From: JBCCLJ01 sp039026915
GTDB taxonomy: Bacteria; Acidobacteriota; Thermoanaerobaculia; Multivoradales; Multivoraceae
Direction of reading: 5' to 3'
Assembly (NCBI GenBank): GCA_039026915.1
Contig: JBCCLJ010000058.1
Location: 1 to 32,907, forward strand
DNA: 32,907 nucleotides
Both the position numbers and the translations under genes were made by a program. The notes under the pieces were generated by a model. That model was not told the DNA's origin. It ran no database searches and was given only the letters and a program-made list of their open reading frames with translations. Below are positions 1 to 8,733 of this stretch, piece after piece; the stretch's first letter is position 1; every line of letters starts with the position of its first letter.

Positions 1-377
1 GCGCAGCGCAGCACCTCCGCATGCAGGCTGCGAAAGGTGTAGCGCGTGTTGCCGCCGAGCTCGGTCCGTCCGACCAGGCACTCGCGGTCGGCGTCGTCGC
101 CGCGTGCGTGGCGCCCCAGGCAGTTCTCGACGAGGTTGAGCTTGCCGCCGACGAACCAATCGGCCCATTCGTTGCCTCGAGAAGCGTCCAGGATCTGCGT
201 GAAGGGAACGTCGAATTCGATGCCGAGATCGTCGACGACGAGCGCCCAGAATTCTTCGAGATGTTCCGCAGACCACTGTCGGAGCTCGTCGGTCGTCGAG
301 CAGCCGGTGCGGTCGAAGAGCCGGCGCACGCGGGCGTTTGTCTCGAGCTCTTGTGAGGGTGTCCAGGCGTAGTTCAT
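1..377 (-). CDS. Acetyl-CoA synthetase-like AMP-forming ligase, N-terminal part (cut by window edge)
   Basis: Reading the minus strand from the ATG at 377-375 gives an open frame of about 125 codons that runs off the left edge. The translation has the features of the ACAS_N cap that precedes the AMP-binding domain of acetyl-/acetoacetyl-CoA synthetases: an Asn-Ala-Arg-Val start region, Trp-Ala-Asp-Trp-Phe, then GGKLNLVENCLGRH, then a Gly-rich segment followed by Tyr-Thr-Phe and Leu-His-Ala-Glu-Val. In the family these lead into activation of a short-chain acid to acyl-CoA with ATP. A GGAG lies 6 nt before the ATG. The catalytic domain is outside the window, so substrate (acetate, acetoacetate or propionate) cannot be assigned. 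It is divergent from the transporter gene at 500, and the two share a short intergenic region (378-499). Confidence 0.8.
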   Translation of the reverse strand, partial: MNYAWTPSQELETNARVRRLFDRTGCSTTDELRQWSAEHLEEFWALVVDDLGIEFDVPFTQILDASRGNEWADWFVGGKLNLVENCLGRHARGDDADRECLVGRTELGGNTRYTFRSLHAEVLRC

Positions 378-499
378 GGGCGGCTCCAGAACCATCGTAG
401 CAACGCGCCGAGACACTCGAAAGCACCCGAAACGGCCGCAGGTTGCTGTGCTAGTTTCTCAACCGTGAGCGCCTTTGCAGCGCCCCTCAGGGGTCCGTC

Positions 500-3319
500 G
501 TGAGAGCCCTCGTCGTCGGCCTGCGACGCCTCGGCGTCGACGTTCGAGTCGAGGAGCTGGGCGTCGCCAGCTCGCTCTTCGCTCTCTCGTTCCTGCTCGG
601 CACGTTTCAGTTCGCCGGCAAAGCGGTACGCCAGGCGACGTTCATCGACACCTGGGGTGCCGAGCGCTTGCCGTACGTCTACCTCCTCGTCGCTCTCGTG
701 GCGTATCCGGTGCTGCGGCTCTACGAGTTCCTGACACAGCGCGTGTCCCGGACGCTGGCCATGGTCACGACGAACGTTGCCGTCGTTCTCGGGCTCGCCG
801 CCTTCTGCTGGCTCTACGGCCGAGGCGACGCCTGGGTGCCGATCGCGTACTACGTCTGGATCGCCATTGCGACGGTTCTGCTGCTGAGCCAGTTCTGGTC
901 CTACACGAACACGCGGCTCGATCCGCGCCAAGCTCGTCGGCTCTTCGGATTCGTGGGGGCAGGCGGCCTGCTGGGCGGTGTCGCCGGTGGGCAGCTCGCG
1001 AGATTCGCAGGCGCTGGATCGCCGCGTTTCGCGCTGATCGCCGCTGCCGTGCCCATCTTCCTGACGGTGCTCCTGGTGCCGCTGCTCGAGAGGCGAAGCA
1101 CCGGCAAGCAGCGCTCGATGACCGGTAGCACCCTGGCGCCCGGCGACCCGAAGGAGACTCCGAGCGGCTGGACCGCCGTTCGCGAGTCGCCACACCTGCA
1201 GCTGATCGCACTGATGATGACGATCACCGTCGTCGTCGCTCAGACGATCGACCTGCAGTTCAACTGGGTCGTCGAGACGATGACCGAGAACCTCGCCGAA
1301 CGTACGGCGCTCTTCGGCAATCTCTTTTCGGTCATGGGGCTTTCGGCCTTCGTCTTCCAGATCGTGCTGACCTCTCGGATCCACCGCCGCCTCGGAGTGG
1401 GCTTCGCAATGCGCGTGCTGCCGACCTTCGTCGGTCTGGTGAGCCTCTTGGTGCTCTTCTCGCCACTGCTTCCTGCAGTCCTCGCCATTTTCGCCGTCTA
1501 CTCCCTGAAGATCGGTGACAACGGGCTGCGCTACTCCCTCGACCACGCGACGCGCGAGCTTCTCTTCGTTCCGGTGCCCGCCAGAGAACGCGTCGGCGCG
1601 AAGGCATACATCGACGTGCTGGTGCATCGCTTCGCCAAGGGTGTCGCCGCCGTGCTCCTGCTCACGGTCACTTTCGGTTGGTTCACGCCGCTCGAGATGA
1701 GCGCACTCAGCGTGCTGCTGTGCTTCGTTCTCTACGCCTGCACGTATCGGGCGCAGCGTCAGTATGTCCTCGCGCTGCGTGACGGGCTCCTGGCGGAATC
1801 GGCTCCGGGCGATACGACGGAGCGCATCGACCTCAACGACGTCACGACTCTCGAACTCCTGGTCGAGTCGCTCGGCAGCAGCGAGGGCGGGCGCGTGTTG
1901 CAGAGCATCGATCTGCTCGCCGCGAACGACCGCCACAAGCTGGTGTCGCCCCTACTCCTGCATCACCACGACTCGTCGGTTCGCCTGCGGACACTCGAGG
2001 TTCTCGCGGAAGGCGGCGTCGAAGATGCGCTACCGCTCGTCGAGATGCGCCTCGGTGACGAAGAGCCCGAGGTGCGCGCCGAAGCCGTGAGGGCCTTCGC
2101 GACGCTCTCCGGGCGAGCGGGTCCGCAGTTCATGCGTCGCCGCCTGCGTGATCCCGATGCTCGCGTGCGCTCGGCGGCCGTCAACAATCTGATGCTGCAC
2201 GGCGACGACGAGCTCAAGGAAGAGGCTCGGGCGGCCCTCGAAGAACTGATGACCGACGAGAACACTGCGTCGCGCGTGGAGGCGGCGAACGCCCTGGGCG
2301 GCATCGACGAGGGAGCGCTCCATCTGCTCCTGGTTCAGCTCCTCTACGACCGCGAGCCCGAAGTCGTGCGCAGCGCGATCGGTGCGGTGCGCCGCGGGGC
2401 CGAGGGCGGTGTGCCGAGCCCGCTCTTCGTGCCGATCCTGATCTCTCTCCTTCGCGATCGGCGGCTGAAGCACACGGCGCGAGGTGCGCTGGTCGCCATG
2501 GGTGACGGCGTGATTCCTGCCCTCGTTCACTTCATGAACGACGACAACGAGCAGATCTGGGTGCGTCGCGGCCTGCCGAAGACGATCGCGGCGTTCGGGA
2601 GTCGGGCGGCCTTCGACGCGCTGTTCGAGGCGTTTGCCGGCGCCCAGGACTTGCTTCTGCGCAGCAAGATCGTCGAAGCCCTTTCCCGGGCTCCAGAGGG
2701 TTATGTGAGCCGTAAGTCCGTCGATCGCGCGTTCGACGACGAGGGTCGGCGCTATTGCAAGGCCCTCGTGCGCCTCGTCGGTCTTTCGTCACCCGACGAC
2801 TACCGTCTGGCGGGCGCTCGATGGGAGTGGCTCCCGAGCTCACGATCCTCGTTGCTCCAGCGCTTTCTCGACGAGCAGCGCTTGGGGCATCTACGGAACT
2901 GTTTCCGGCTTCTGAGCATCGGTGGCCGCCAGGAAGATCTCGGGGTCGCCCTCGAGCGTCTGCTCTCCGACAATGTCAAAGGGCGGGCGAAGGCGCTCGA
3001 GTACCTCGACAACACTCTGGAGAGCGGTCGCAGGCAGCGGCTCATGGAGTTGATCGACGATCAGCCGCTGCCGCAGCGGCTACAAGCGCTCGAGCGTGCG
3101 TACGGCTTGAGACCGCGCGGGGCCAGCGACACGCTGGACGAGTTGCTCGTCGGCCACGAGATCCGCGACGAAGCGGCCCAATGGCTCGTTGCGGCCGCGG
3201 TGCAGACCGTGCTCGAGGACTCCGTGACCCCGCTCTACGCGCGGGTGCGAGCACTCGCCCAGTCCGCTGCGGACGAGTTGGTGCGCGAAACCGCCGAGTG
3301 GGCGGTCGAGGCTCTCTAG
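500..3319 (+). CDS. NTT/MFS-like multi-pass transporter fused to C-terminal HEAT repeats
   Basis: The start is GTG at 500, with AGGGG at 489-493 as ribosome binding site; 939 residues. Residues about 20-425 form a polytopic membrane domain of roughly 10-12 segments, with a Gly-rich loop (GFVGAGGLLGGVAGGQLARF) typical of major-facilitator-like proteins and of the ATP/ADP (NTT, Npt1/Npt2) translocase family. From about residue 443 the protein becomes soluble and helical, with a run of HEAT-type repeats to about 740 (recurring pattern of Asp/Glu-Pro-Glu-Val-Arg, then Ala-Ala, Ala-Leu), and a further helical tail to 939. Known relatives with this layout often also carry a cyclic-nucleotide-binding domain; here that domain is the next gene. 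The substrate is not readable from sequence; nucleotide exchange is only a family-based guess. The HEAT part probably docks a protein on the cytoplasmic face. Confidence 0.75.
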   Translation: MRALVVGLRRLGVDVRVEELGVASSLFALSFLLGTFQFAGKAVRQATFIDTWGAERLPYVYLLVALVAYPVLRLYEFLTQRVSRTLAMVTTNVAVVLGLAAFCWLYGRGDAWVPIAYYVWIAIATVLLLSQFWSYTNTRLDPRQARRLFGFVGAGGLLGGVAGGQLARFAGAGSPRFALIAAAVPIFLTVLLVPLLERRSTGKQRSMTGSTLAPGDPKETPSGWTAVRESPHLQLIALMMTITVVVAQTIDLQFNWVVETMTENLAERTALFGNLFSVMGLSAFVFQIVLTSRIHRRLGVGFAMRVLPTFVGLVSLLVLFSPLLPAVLAIFAVYSLKIGDNGLRYSLDHATRELLFVPVPARERVGAKAYIDVLVHRFAKGVAAVLLLTVTFGWFTPLEMSALSVLLCFVLYACTYRAQRQYVLALRDGLLAESAPGDTTERIDLNDVTTLELLVESLGSSEGGRVLQSIDLLAANDRHKLVSPLLLHHHDSSVRLRTLEVLAEGGVEDALPLVEMRLGDEEPEVRAEAVRAFATLSGRAGPQFMRRRLRDPDARVRSAAVNNLMLHGDDELKEEARAALEELMTDENTASRVEAANALGGIDEGALHLLLVQLLYDREPEVVRSAIGAVRRGAEGGVPSPLFVPILISLLRDRRLKHTARGALVAMGDGVIPALVHFMNDDNEQIWVRRGLPKTIAAFGSRAAFDALFEAFAGAQDLLLRSKIVEALSRAPEGYVSRKSVDRAFDDEGRRYCKALVRLVGLSSPDDYRLAGARWEWLPSSRSSLLQRFLDEQRLGHLRNCFRLLSIGGRQEDLGVALERLLSDNVKGRAKALEYLDNTLESGRRQRLMELIDDQPLPQRLQALERAYGLRPRGASDTLDELLVGHEIRDEAAQWLVAAAVQTVLEDSVTPLYARVRALAQSAADELVRETAEWAVEAL

Positions 3320-3488
3320 CCGCGTAGACGAGCTGTTGACCGCTGGGGAAGCGGCGGCGGTCGGGTTGCGGGCGGGCGTGCTATTTTTGCGGCACGAAAA
3401 GGCAACTAGCGAAAGGGTTCGAGCCCGAACGGTCGCGCTTCTGCTTCGCGGAGCGAGCGCAACGGACCGTCGAAGGGCACGGTAGGCG

Positions 3489-3944
3489 ATGACGACCACG
3501 GAAGGACAGGCGACGCAGTCACGCACGATGCGCCGCATCGAGGTCGTCCTGCTCCTTCAGAGCGTCGAGCTGTTCAAGTTCTGCTCTGCCGCCGAGGTGG
3601 TGCGCATCGCGGGCATCTCCGAGCAGTGTCAATTCGCCGCAGACGAGCGGATCTACCGCGCCAACGATCCGGCGAACATGTTGTACTGCGTCGTCGATGG
3701 CGAGGTCGCTCTGGAGAACGAAGAGGGTGGAGACAGCGTGATCATTGGGCCGCGCGGCTCCTTCGGCGTGCTGGAGATCCTGAGCGGTCGGCTGCGTGCG
3801 AATCATGCTCGAGCGGCCAGCGACACGGTCGCCCTCGGCATCGCTGCGAGTGACTTCTTCGATCTCCTGTCGAGCAACGTCGAGATCGTCAAGGCGCTCT
3901 TCCGGGAAGTTCTCGACGACCGTCCCGGTTCATCCATGATGTGA
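3489..3944 (+). CDS. Stand-alone cyclic nucleotide-binding-fold protein
   Basis: 151 residues, ATG start. The protein is essentially one CAP/Crp-type cNMP-binding beta roll (about residues 20-135) with no DNA-binding helix-turn-helix, so it is a sensor or docking subunit and not a transcription factor. Visible family features are the Val-Asp-Gly-Glu-Val strand turn (69-73), the Gly-Pro-Arg-Gly-Ser-Phe-Gly stretch, and Arg103 in the phosphate-binding cassette region. The cassette is degenerate: where cAMP binders have Phe-Gly-Glu, this protein has FGVLEI with Val94, so the usual ribose contact is missing and ligand binding is doubtful. It lies 169 nt after the transporter/HEAT gene and overlaps the following phosphatase gene by 4 bases, suggesting the three are made together. 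In related proteins this domain is fused to the transporter. Confidence 0.8.
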   Translation: MTTTEGQATQSRTMRRIEVVLLLQSVELFKFCSAAEVVRIAGISEQCQFAADERIYRANDPANMLYCVVDGEVALENEEGGDSVIIGPRGSFGVLEILSGRLRANHARAASDTVALGIAASDFFDLLSSNVEIVKALFREVLDDRPGSSMM

Positions 3945-6010
3945 GAAACGCCGTGACGAAAAGCAACTCCCCCCGTTTCGGCCGACCGCTGAGTGTGCTC
4001 TATCGCCTTCCCGCGGTGTCGGTCCTGTGGGTCCTTCTCAGTTTGCTCCTGGCGCCAGCGGCGTCTGCTCAGCGCGTGGTCGCGGTGGGTGACATCCACG
4101 GCAACTACGAGGGTTTCGTCGAGATCCTCCAGGCTTCCGACCTGATCGACGACGAGCTGCGTTGGGTCGGGGGCGACACCAGGTTGGTGCAGACCGGGGA
4201 CGTTACCGACCGCGGTCCGGGCGTGCTCGAAGCGATCGATCTTCTGCGTCGACTCGAGACGGAGGCCGCAGCGGCCGGCGGCGAAGTGATCTCCCTGCTC
4301 GGCAACCACGAGGCGATGAACGTCCTCGGCTTGACCCGCGACGTCAATCCGCGGCTCTACGAACGCTTGGCCGTCGAAGGCTCCGAGCTACGCCGCGACG
4401 AGTCGTGGAAGGGCTACAAGAAGTGGCGCAAGCAGCGCTCGAGGCAGCGTACGAAGGGAACCCAACCGGTGCCCGACGACGACGCCGAGAGCTGGAAGAC
4501 CGCGGTGCCCGTCGGCTACCTCGAGTTCTTCGACGCCTTCGGTCCGGAGGGTGAGTACGGCAAATGGCTGCGCTCGCTGCCGGTGGTGGCGCAGATCGAC
4601 GATGTCGTCTTCCTGCACGCAGGCATCCCGCCCGAGCTCGCACTCGAGTCGAACGAGGAGATCAACGAAAAGGTCTGGGACGAGCTCGCTCGCTACGACA
4701 GCTGTCGGCAGCTTCTGCTCGAGCAGGGCGTCATCTGGGAGACCAGTGACCCGCTGGACATGGCGCGCGAGGGCCTCGCCGAAGTGGCGGCCCTGCGGCA
4801 GCGCCTGATTCGGGCGCCCGAGTCGGCCAAAGAGCCGCTGCAAAACACCCTGGACGTGCTGACGACCTGCACCGACTACCGCGACTGGTACCTGGTGCGC
4901 GAGAACGGTCCGCTCTGGTTCCGTGGACTGGCTCGCTGGAACCCCGCGGACGGTCTCGACTGGCTTGCCCAGTCGTTGCGCCGGCGCGGCGCCGCGCACT
5001 TCGTCGCCGGCCACACTCCCCGCCGCAGCGGCAACATCGAGACGCGGTTCGAAGGCCGGGCGATCCTCATCGACACCGGCATGCTGCGCGAGGTGTACGG
5101 TGGCCGTCCGGCCGCGCTGGAGATCCTGAACGGCGAGTTCACGGCAATCTACCCCGGTGAGCGCGTTCCCCTCGAGGTGAACGCCAGAGGCGTGCCGGCA
5201 CCTTCCGGCTCTCAGTGGCTCGGCCCCGACGGCGACGCGCTGCCGTTCTCCAGCAGTGGCCAGATCAAGGACTTCCTCTCGCAGGCCGAGTTCGTCGAGG
5301 CCGAGCAGACCGCCAAGGGCATCAACCGTCCGCTCAAGGTCCTTCTCGAGAAGGACGGTGTCGAGGCGTACGCCGTGTGGCGCAATGTCGACAAGGAAGG
5401 GCAGCGCCTGCAGCTGAAGTCCGGGCGCATGATCGGCAAGTACCGCGACAGCTTCCGCTACGAGGTCGCCGCCTTCGAGGTCGATCGCCTGCTCGGACTC
5501 GACCGCGTGCCGCCGGCGGTGCTGCGTCGCTACAAGGGGCAGCTCGGCTCGCTCCAACTCTGGCTGCACGGAGTCTTCGACGAGGAGGAGCGTCGCGAGA
5601 AGGACCTGCAGCCGCCCCTGCCCCTGCAGTGGGCACAGCAGAACCAGATGAAGGCCTTCTTCGACGCTCTCATCCTCAATTTCGACCGGAATCAGGGCAA
5701 CCTGCTGATCGACGAACGGACCTGGAAGGTCTGGCTCATCGACCACACGCGGTCGTTCCTGGAGGAGAACTCCTTCGAGGACCTGGAGTCTCTCAAGCGC
5801 TGCGACCGCAAGGTGTGGGAGCGCTTCAAGAACGCAGACGAGTCGACGGTGCGGGCGCGGCTCGACGGCATTCTGCGCGCTTATGAGCTGGACGCTCTCA
5901 TCAAGCGCTGGGACGTTCTGCGCAAGCACTTCGAAGAGCTCATCGAGGAGCGCTCCGAGGCGCGTGTGCTCTTCGATGCCGTCACTCCGGTGGTTCGCAC
6001 CGGCGGTTGA
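3941..6010 (+). CDS. Exported PPP-type metallophosphatase fused to a PI3/4-kinase-like domain
   Basis: The GTG at 3941 overlaps the preceding stop as GTGA; a GTG at 3953 is an alternative. A signal peptide ends near Ala-Ser-Ala-Gln (residue 41-44). Residues about 45-400 are a calcineurin-like PPP phosphatase with all metal motifs: GDIHG 50-54, GDVTDRG from 87, GNHE 121-124, a His227 in HAGIP, and GHTP 357-360. Residues about 460-640 do not belong to that fold. They show an FRYEVAAFEVDRLLGL helix, VPPAVLRRYKGQLGSLQLWL, then NFDRNQGNLLID (Asp582, Asn587) and WLIDHTRSF (Asp601), the order seen in PI3/4-kinase-like and HipA-like folds for catalytic loop and metal-binding loop. The usual ATP-contacting Lys in the N-lobe strand appears replaced (Ala-Val-Trp-Arg, Arg481). 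Likely acts outside the cytoplasmic membrane; substrates of both halves are unknown. The phosphatase call is firm, the kinase-like call rests on motifs. Confidence 0.8.
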   Translation: MRNAVTKSNSPRFGRPLSVLYRLPAVSVLWVLLSLLLAPAASAQRVVAVGDIHGNYEGFVEILQASDLIDDELRWVGGDTRLVQTGDVTDRGPGVLEAIDLLRRLETEAAAAGGEVISLLGNHEAMNVLGLTRDVNPRLYERLAVEGSELRRDESWKGYKKWRKQRSRQRTKGTQPVPDDDAESWKTAVPVGYLEFFDAFGPEGEYGKWLRSLPVVAQIDDVVFLHAGIPPELALESNEEINEKVWDELARYDSCRQLLLEQGVIWETSDPLDMAREGLAEVAALRQRLIRAPESAKEPLQNTLDVLTTCTDYRDWYLVRENGPLWFRGLARWNPADGLDWLAQSLRRRGAAHFVAGHTPRRSGNIETRFEGRAILIDTGMLREVYGGRPAALEILNGEFTAIYPGERVPLEVNARGVPAPSGSQWLGPDGDALPFSSSGQIKDFLSQAEFVEAEQTAKGINRPLKVLLEKDGVEAYAVWRNVDKEGQRLQLKSGRMIGKYRDSFRYEVAAFEVDRLLGLDRVPPAVLRRYKGQLGSLQLWLHGVFDEEERREKDLQPPLPLQWAQQNQMKAFFDALILNFDRNQGNLLIDERTWKVWLIDHTRSFLEENSFEDLESLKRCDRKVWERFKNADESTVRARLDGILRAYELDALIKRWDVLRKHFEELIEERSEARVLFDAVTPVVRTGG

Positions 6011-6081
6011 CAGGATCGGCTCGGGCGGGGGAGTCTGGTCCCGAAAAAAGGGGGCCACCGAACACGCAGAGGGCCGAAGAA

Positions 6082-8538
6082 ATGACGGACTACGAAAGCC
6101 TGGGATCGTTCTACCTGGGCAAGCGCTACGACGACTCCCAGAACGAGGTCGCTGACGAGCTGATCCTCTACGACTCGAAGGACCTCACGACGCATGGCGT
6201 GATCGTCGGCATGACCGGCAGCGGCAAGACCGGTCTCAGCGTGGGCCTCCTCGAAGAGGCTGCGATCGACGGCATCCCCTCGATCGTCATCGACCCGAAA
6301 GGCGACATGGGCAACCTGCTGCTGTCGTTTCCCGATCTCGCGGCTTCGGACTTCGAGCCCTGGGTCGATCCGGGCGAGGCGACGCGCCGGGGCCTCACGT
6401 TGGAGGAGCTCGCTTCGTCGACAGCCGAGCTCTGGCGTGGGGGACTCGAGAGCTGGCACCAGGATCCTGAGCGGATCCGGCGCTACCGCGACGCCGTCGA
6501 TATCGGTCTCTACACACCGGGAAGCTCGGCGGGCTTGCCGATCTCGGTGTTGCGCTCCTTCTCGGCTCCGGGGCCCGAGATTCTGGAAGACCGCGACGCA
6601 CTCCAAGAGCGCATCGACTCCGCGGTGGCTGGCCTGCTTGCGCTGCTCGGCATCGAGGCCGACCCGGTGCAGAGTCGCGAGTGCATTCTGCTGGCGAACA
6701 TCCTGCAGCAGGCCTGGGGTGAAGGGCGCGATCTCGACCTCGCGGGACTCATCGGCGAGATCCAGAAACCGCCCTTCGACAAGCTGGGCGTGATCGACCT
6801 CGAGACCTTCTATCCCTCCGGAGACAGAGCCAAGCTCGCGATGAGGCTCAACGGTGTTCTTGCCTCGCCCGGCTTCAGCGCCTGGCTCGAGGGGGAGCCG
6901 CTCGACGTTCACCGGCTGCTGTATACGGCCGAAGGCAAGCCGCGAATCTCGATCCTCTCGATCGCGCATCTCGACGACGCCGAGAGGATGTTCGTCGTGA
7001 CTCTGCTGCTCAACGAGATCGTCTCCTGGATGCGCTCGCAGTCGGGCACCGGCAGCCTGCGGGCGCTTCTGTACATGGATGAGATCTTCGGGTTCTTCCC
7101 GCCGTCCAAAGCACCGCCGTCGAAACGACCCATGCTGACGCTGCTCAAGCAGGCGCGCGCCTTCGGCCTGGGCGTCGTGCTGGCGACGCAGAACCCCGTC
7201 GACCTCGACTACAAGGGCCTCTCCAACTGCGGTACCTGGTGGGTGGGGAGGCTGCAGACCGAGCGCGACAAGAAGCGCCTCGTCGAAGGCCTCGTCGGCG
7301 CCGCGACGGAGGCCGGAGGACAGCTTGACGCCGGCCAGGTCAACGACCTCCTGTCGTCACTCGACAAGCGCGTGTTCCTGATGAACAACGTGCACGAGGA
7401 CGCGCCGGTTCTGATGCACACCCGGTGGGTGCTGAACTACCTCGCGGGCCCGCTGCAGCGAAAACAGATCAAGGAGCTGGTCGACCCCCGGCGCGAGGCG
7501 TCGGCGCCCGCCGATGCTCCGACACCCGCCGCAGCCGCGCCGCCGCCACCAACGAGGGCGGCTGCGGAGGCTCCCGAGCCTCCGCAGCAGCGGCCCACCC
7601 TGCCCGACGAGGTGGAGGAGTTCTTCCTGCCTCTCGCCAGCGACCCGCCGGCCGGCGAAAGCGTGCTCTACCGGCCGCTGCTGTACGGCCGTAGCCAACT
7701 GCACTTCAAGAGAGTCTCCGCTGGCGTCGACGAGTGGGTCGACGTCACGACCACCGTGCCGCTCGACTCCGAGGCCAAGAAACTGCTCTGGGACGACCTC
7801 GACTCGAAGCGCGGGAAGATCAAGGTGCGCAAGCGTGCCGCGGCCAAGGCACGCTTCGGGACGACTCCCGCTGTGGTCGGCAACAAGCGAGCCTGGTCGT
7901 CGTCGCGCAAGGCTCTGGTCGCGGAGCTCTACCGCAACGAACGTCGCAACATCTACTCGTGCAAGGCGCTCAAGCTGATGTCCGAGGAGCACGAGTCCGA
8001 AGGAGACTTCCGAGTTCGTGCCCAGCAGGCCCACGCAGAGAAGAGAGATCTCGCGGTGGCCAAGCTGAAGGCGTCCTACGCCGAGGACTTCGAGAAGCTC
8101 GAGAAGCGTATCCGCACGGCCGAAGAGCGCATCGATCGCGAGGAGTCTCAGCTCAGAGATCGACGCGTACAAACCGCCGTCTCCTTCGGCAGTTCACTGC
8201 TCGGCGCCTTGCTGGGCCGCAAGAAGCTCAGCGTGACGAACGCACGCTCGGCCAGCACTGCTCTGCGGAACGTCGGCAGGAGTCGCCGCGAGAAAGACGA
8301 CGTGGAGAGAGCCGAAGAGCGGCTCGAAGATCTCACGGCGGACAAGCAGGAGTTGGAGGCCGAGTTCGAGCGCGAAGTCGAGGCCCTCCGGTCCAAGTCG
8401 ATCGAGATCGACATCGACGTCCTGGAACTACCTCCGCTCAAGACCGACATCGCCGTCGAGTCCCTCGGTCTGCTCTGGGCGCCATGGACGGTCGACGCCG
8501 ACGGCATCGCCACGCCGCTGTTCGACCTCGAAGACTGA
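6082..8538 (+). CDS. HerA/DUF87-type P-loop ATPase with C-terminal coiled coil
   Basis: The ATG at 6082 is chosen over an upstream TTG at 6007 because AGAGGG lies 7 nt before it and the conserved region starts right after; 818 residues. Walker A is GMTGSGKT at 43-50, followed by a VIDPKGDM segment at about 69-76, which is typical of HerA/VirB4/FtsK-like enzymes. Walker B is LLYMDEIFGF at about 329-338, and a VVLATQNPVDLDYKGLSN sensor segment follows. A Pro/Ala-rich linker (about 472-505) separates this from a C-terminal part with a long charged coiled coil (about 640-780) enclosing a short Gly/Leu patch. Members of this group hydrolyse ATP to move DNA or polypeptide, or to assemble hexamers. 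No NurA nuclease is adjacent, so a canonical HerA-NurA end-resection role is not supported. Function remains unknown. Confidence 0.75.
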   Translation: MTDYESLGSFYLGKRYDDSQNEVADELILYDSKDLTTHGVIVGMTGSGKTGLSVGLLEEAAIDGIPSIVIDPKGDMGNLLLSFPDLAASDFEPWVDPGEATRRGLTLEELASSTAELWRGGLESWHQDPERIRRYRDAVDIGLYTPGSSAGLPISVLRSFSAPGPEILEDRDALQERIDSAVAGLLALLGIEADPVQSRECILLANILQQAWGEGRDLDLAGLIGEIQKPPFDKLGVIDLETFYPSGDRAKLAMRLNGVLASPGFSAWLEGEPLDVHRLLYTAEGKPRISILSIAHLDDAERMFVVTLLLNEIVSWMRSQSGTGSLRALLYMDEIFGFFPPSKAPPSKRPMLTLLKQARAFGLGVVLATQNPVDLDYKGLSNCGTWWVGRLQTERDKKRLVEGLVGAATEAGGQLDAGQVNDLLSSLDKRVFLMNNVHEDAPVLMHTRWVLNYLAGPLQRKQIKELVDPRREASAPADAPTPAAAAPPPPTRAAAEAPEPPQQRPTLPDEVEEFFLPLASDPPAGESVLYRPLLYGRSQLHFKRVSAGVDEWVDVTTTVPLDSEAKKLLWDDLDSKRGKIKVRKRAAAKARFGTTPAVVGNKRAWSSSRKALVAELYRNERRNIYSCKALKLMSEEHESEGDFRVRAQQAHAEKRDLAVAKLKASYAEDFEKLEKRIRTAEERIDREESQLRDRRVQTAVSFGSSLLGALLGRKKLSVTNARSASTALRNVGRSRREKDDVERAEERLEDLTADKQELEAEFEREVEALRSKSIEIDIDVLELPPLKTDIAVESLGLLWAPWTVDADGIATPLFDLED

Positions 8539-8601
8539 CAACCAGTGTCAGCGAGAGGCGAGAGGCCTCTCCTCCGGGGCCGCTCCGCTGGTCGGGAAGC
8601 G

Positions 8602-8619
8602 CTGGCGCACGTCTTGCTT
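8602..8619 (+). promoter_or_regulatory. Candidate sigma-54 (-24/-12) promoter
   Basis: The sequence CTGGCGC-N5-TTGCTT has GG at 8604-8605 and GC at 8616-8617 with exactly 10 nt between them, the spacing required by RpoN. It matches TGGCAC-N5-TTGC at all but one position. The predicted start is near 8628, giving a leader of about 105 nt before the ATG at 8734. An A/T-rich TTTAAAATAG directly follows. Whether the organism encodes RpoN is not visible here. Confidence 0.4.
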
Positions 8620-8733
8620 TAAAATAGATCGAAGGGTGCGCATCTGCTCACTCTTCGCGGTACCGGTTCATTCCGGAACGCGACGGCCCGGCGGGCGTTT
8701 CGCTCCGATCCAAGTTTCCCCAATTCCCCCGCT

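Noticed and set aside
374..1936. 520-residue minus-strand open frame
   Set aside because: It lies opposite the transporter gene, is made of Arg/Gln/His/Glu-rich low-complexity sequence, and has no domain; it is a frame shadow of high-GC coding DNA.
3355..3371. GG-N10-GC spacing resembling a sigma-54 promoter before the cNMP gene
   Set aside because: The -24 box is poor (CGGCGG) and the match is expected by chance in a G/C-rich stretch.
4388..6058. 556-residue minus-strand open frame
   Set aside because: Antisense to the phosphatase/kinase-like gene, whose motifs are intact; no recognisable protein features.
6007..6081. TTG-initiated extension of the HerA-like gene
   Set aside because: The ATG at 6082 has a better ribosome binding site and the extra 25 residues look like untranslated spacer.
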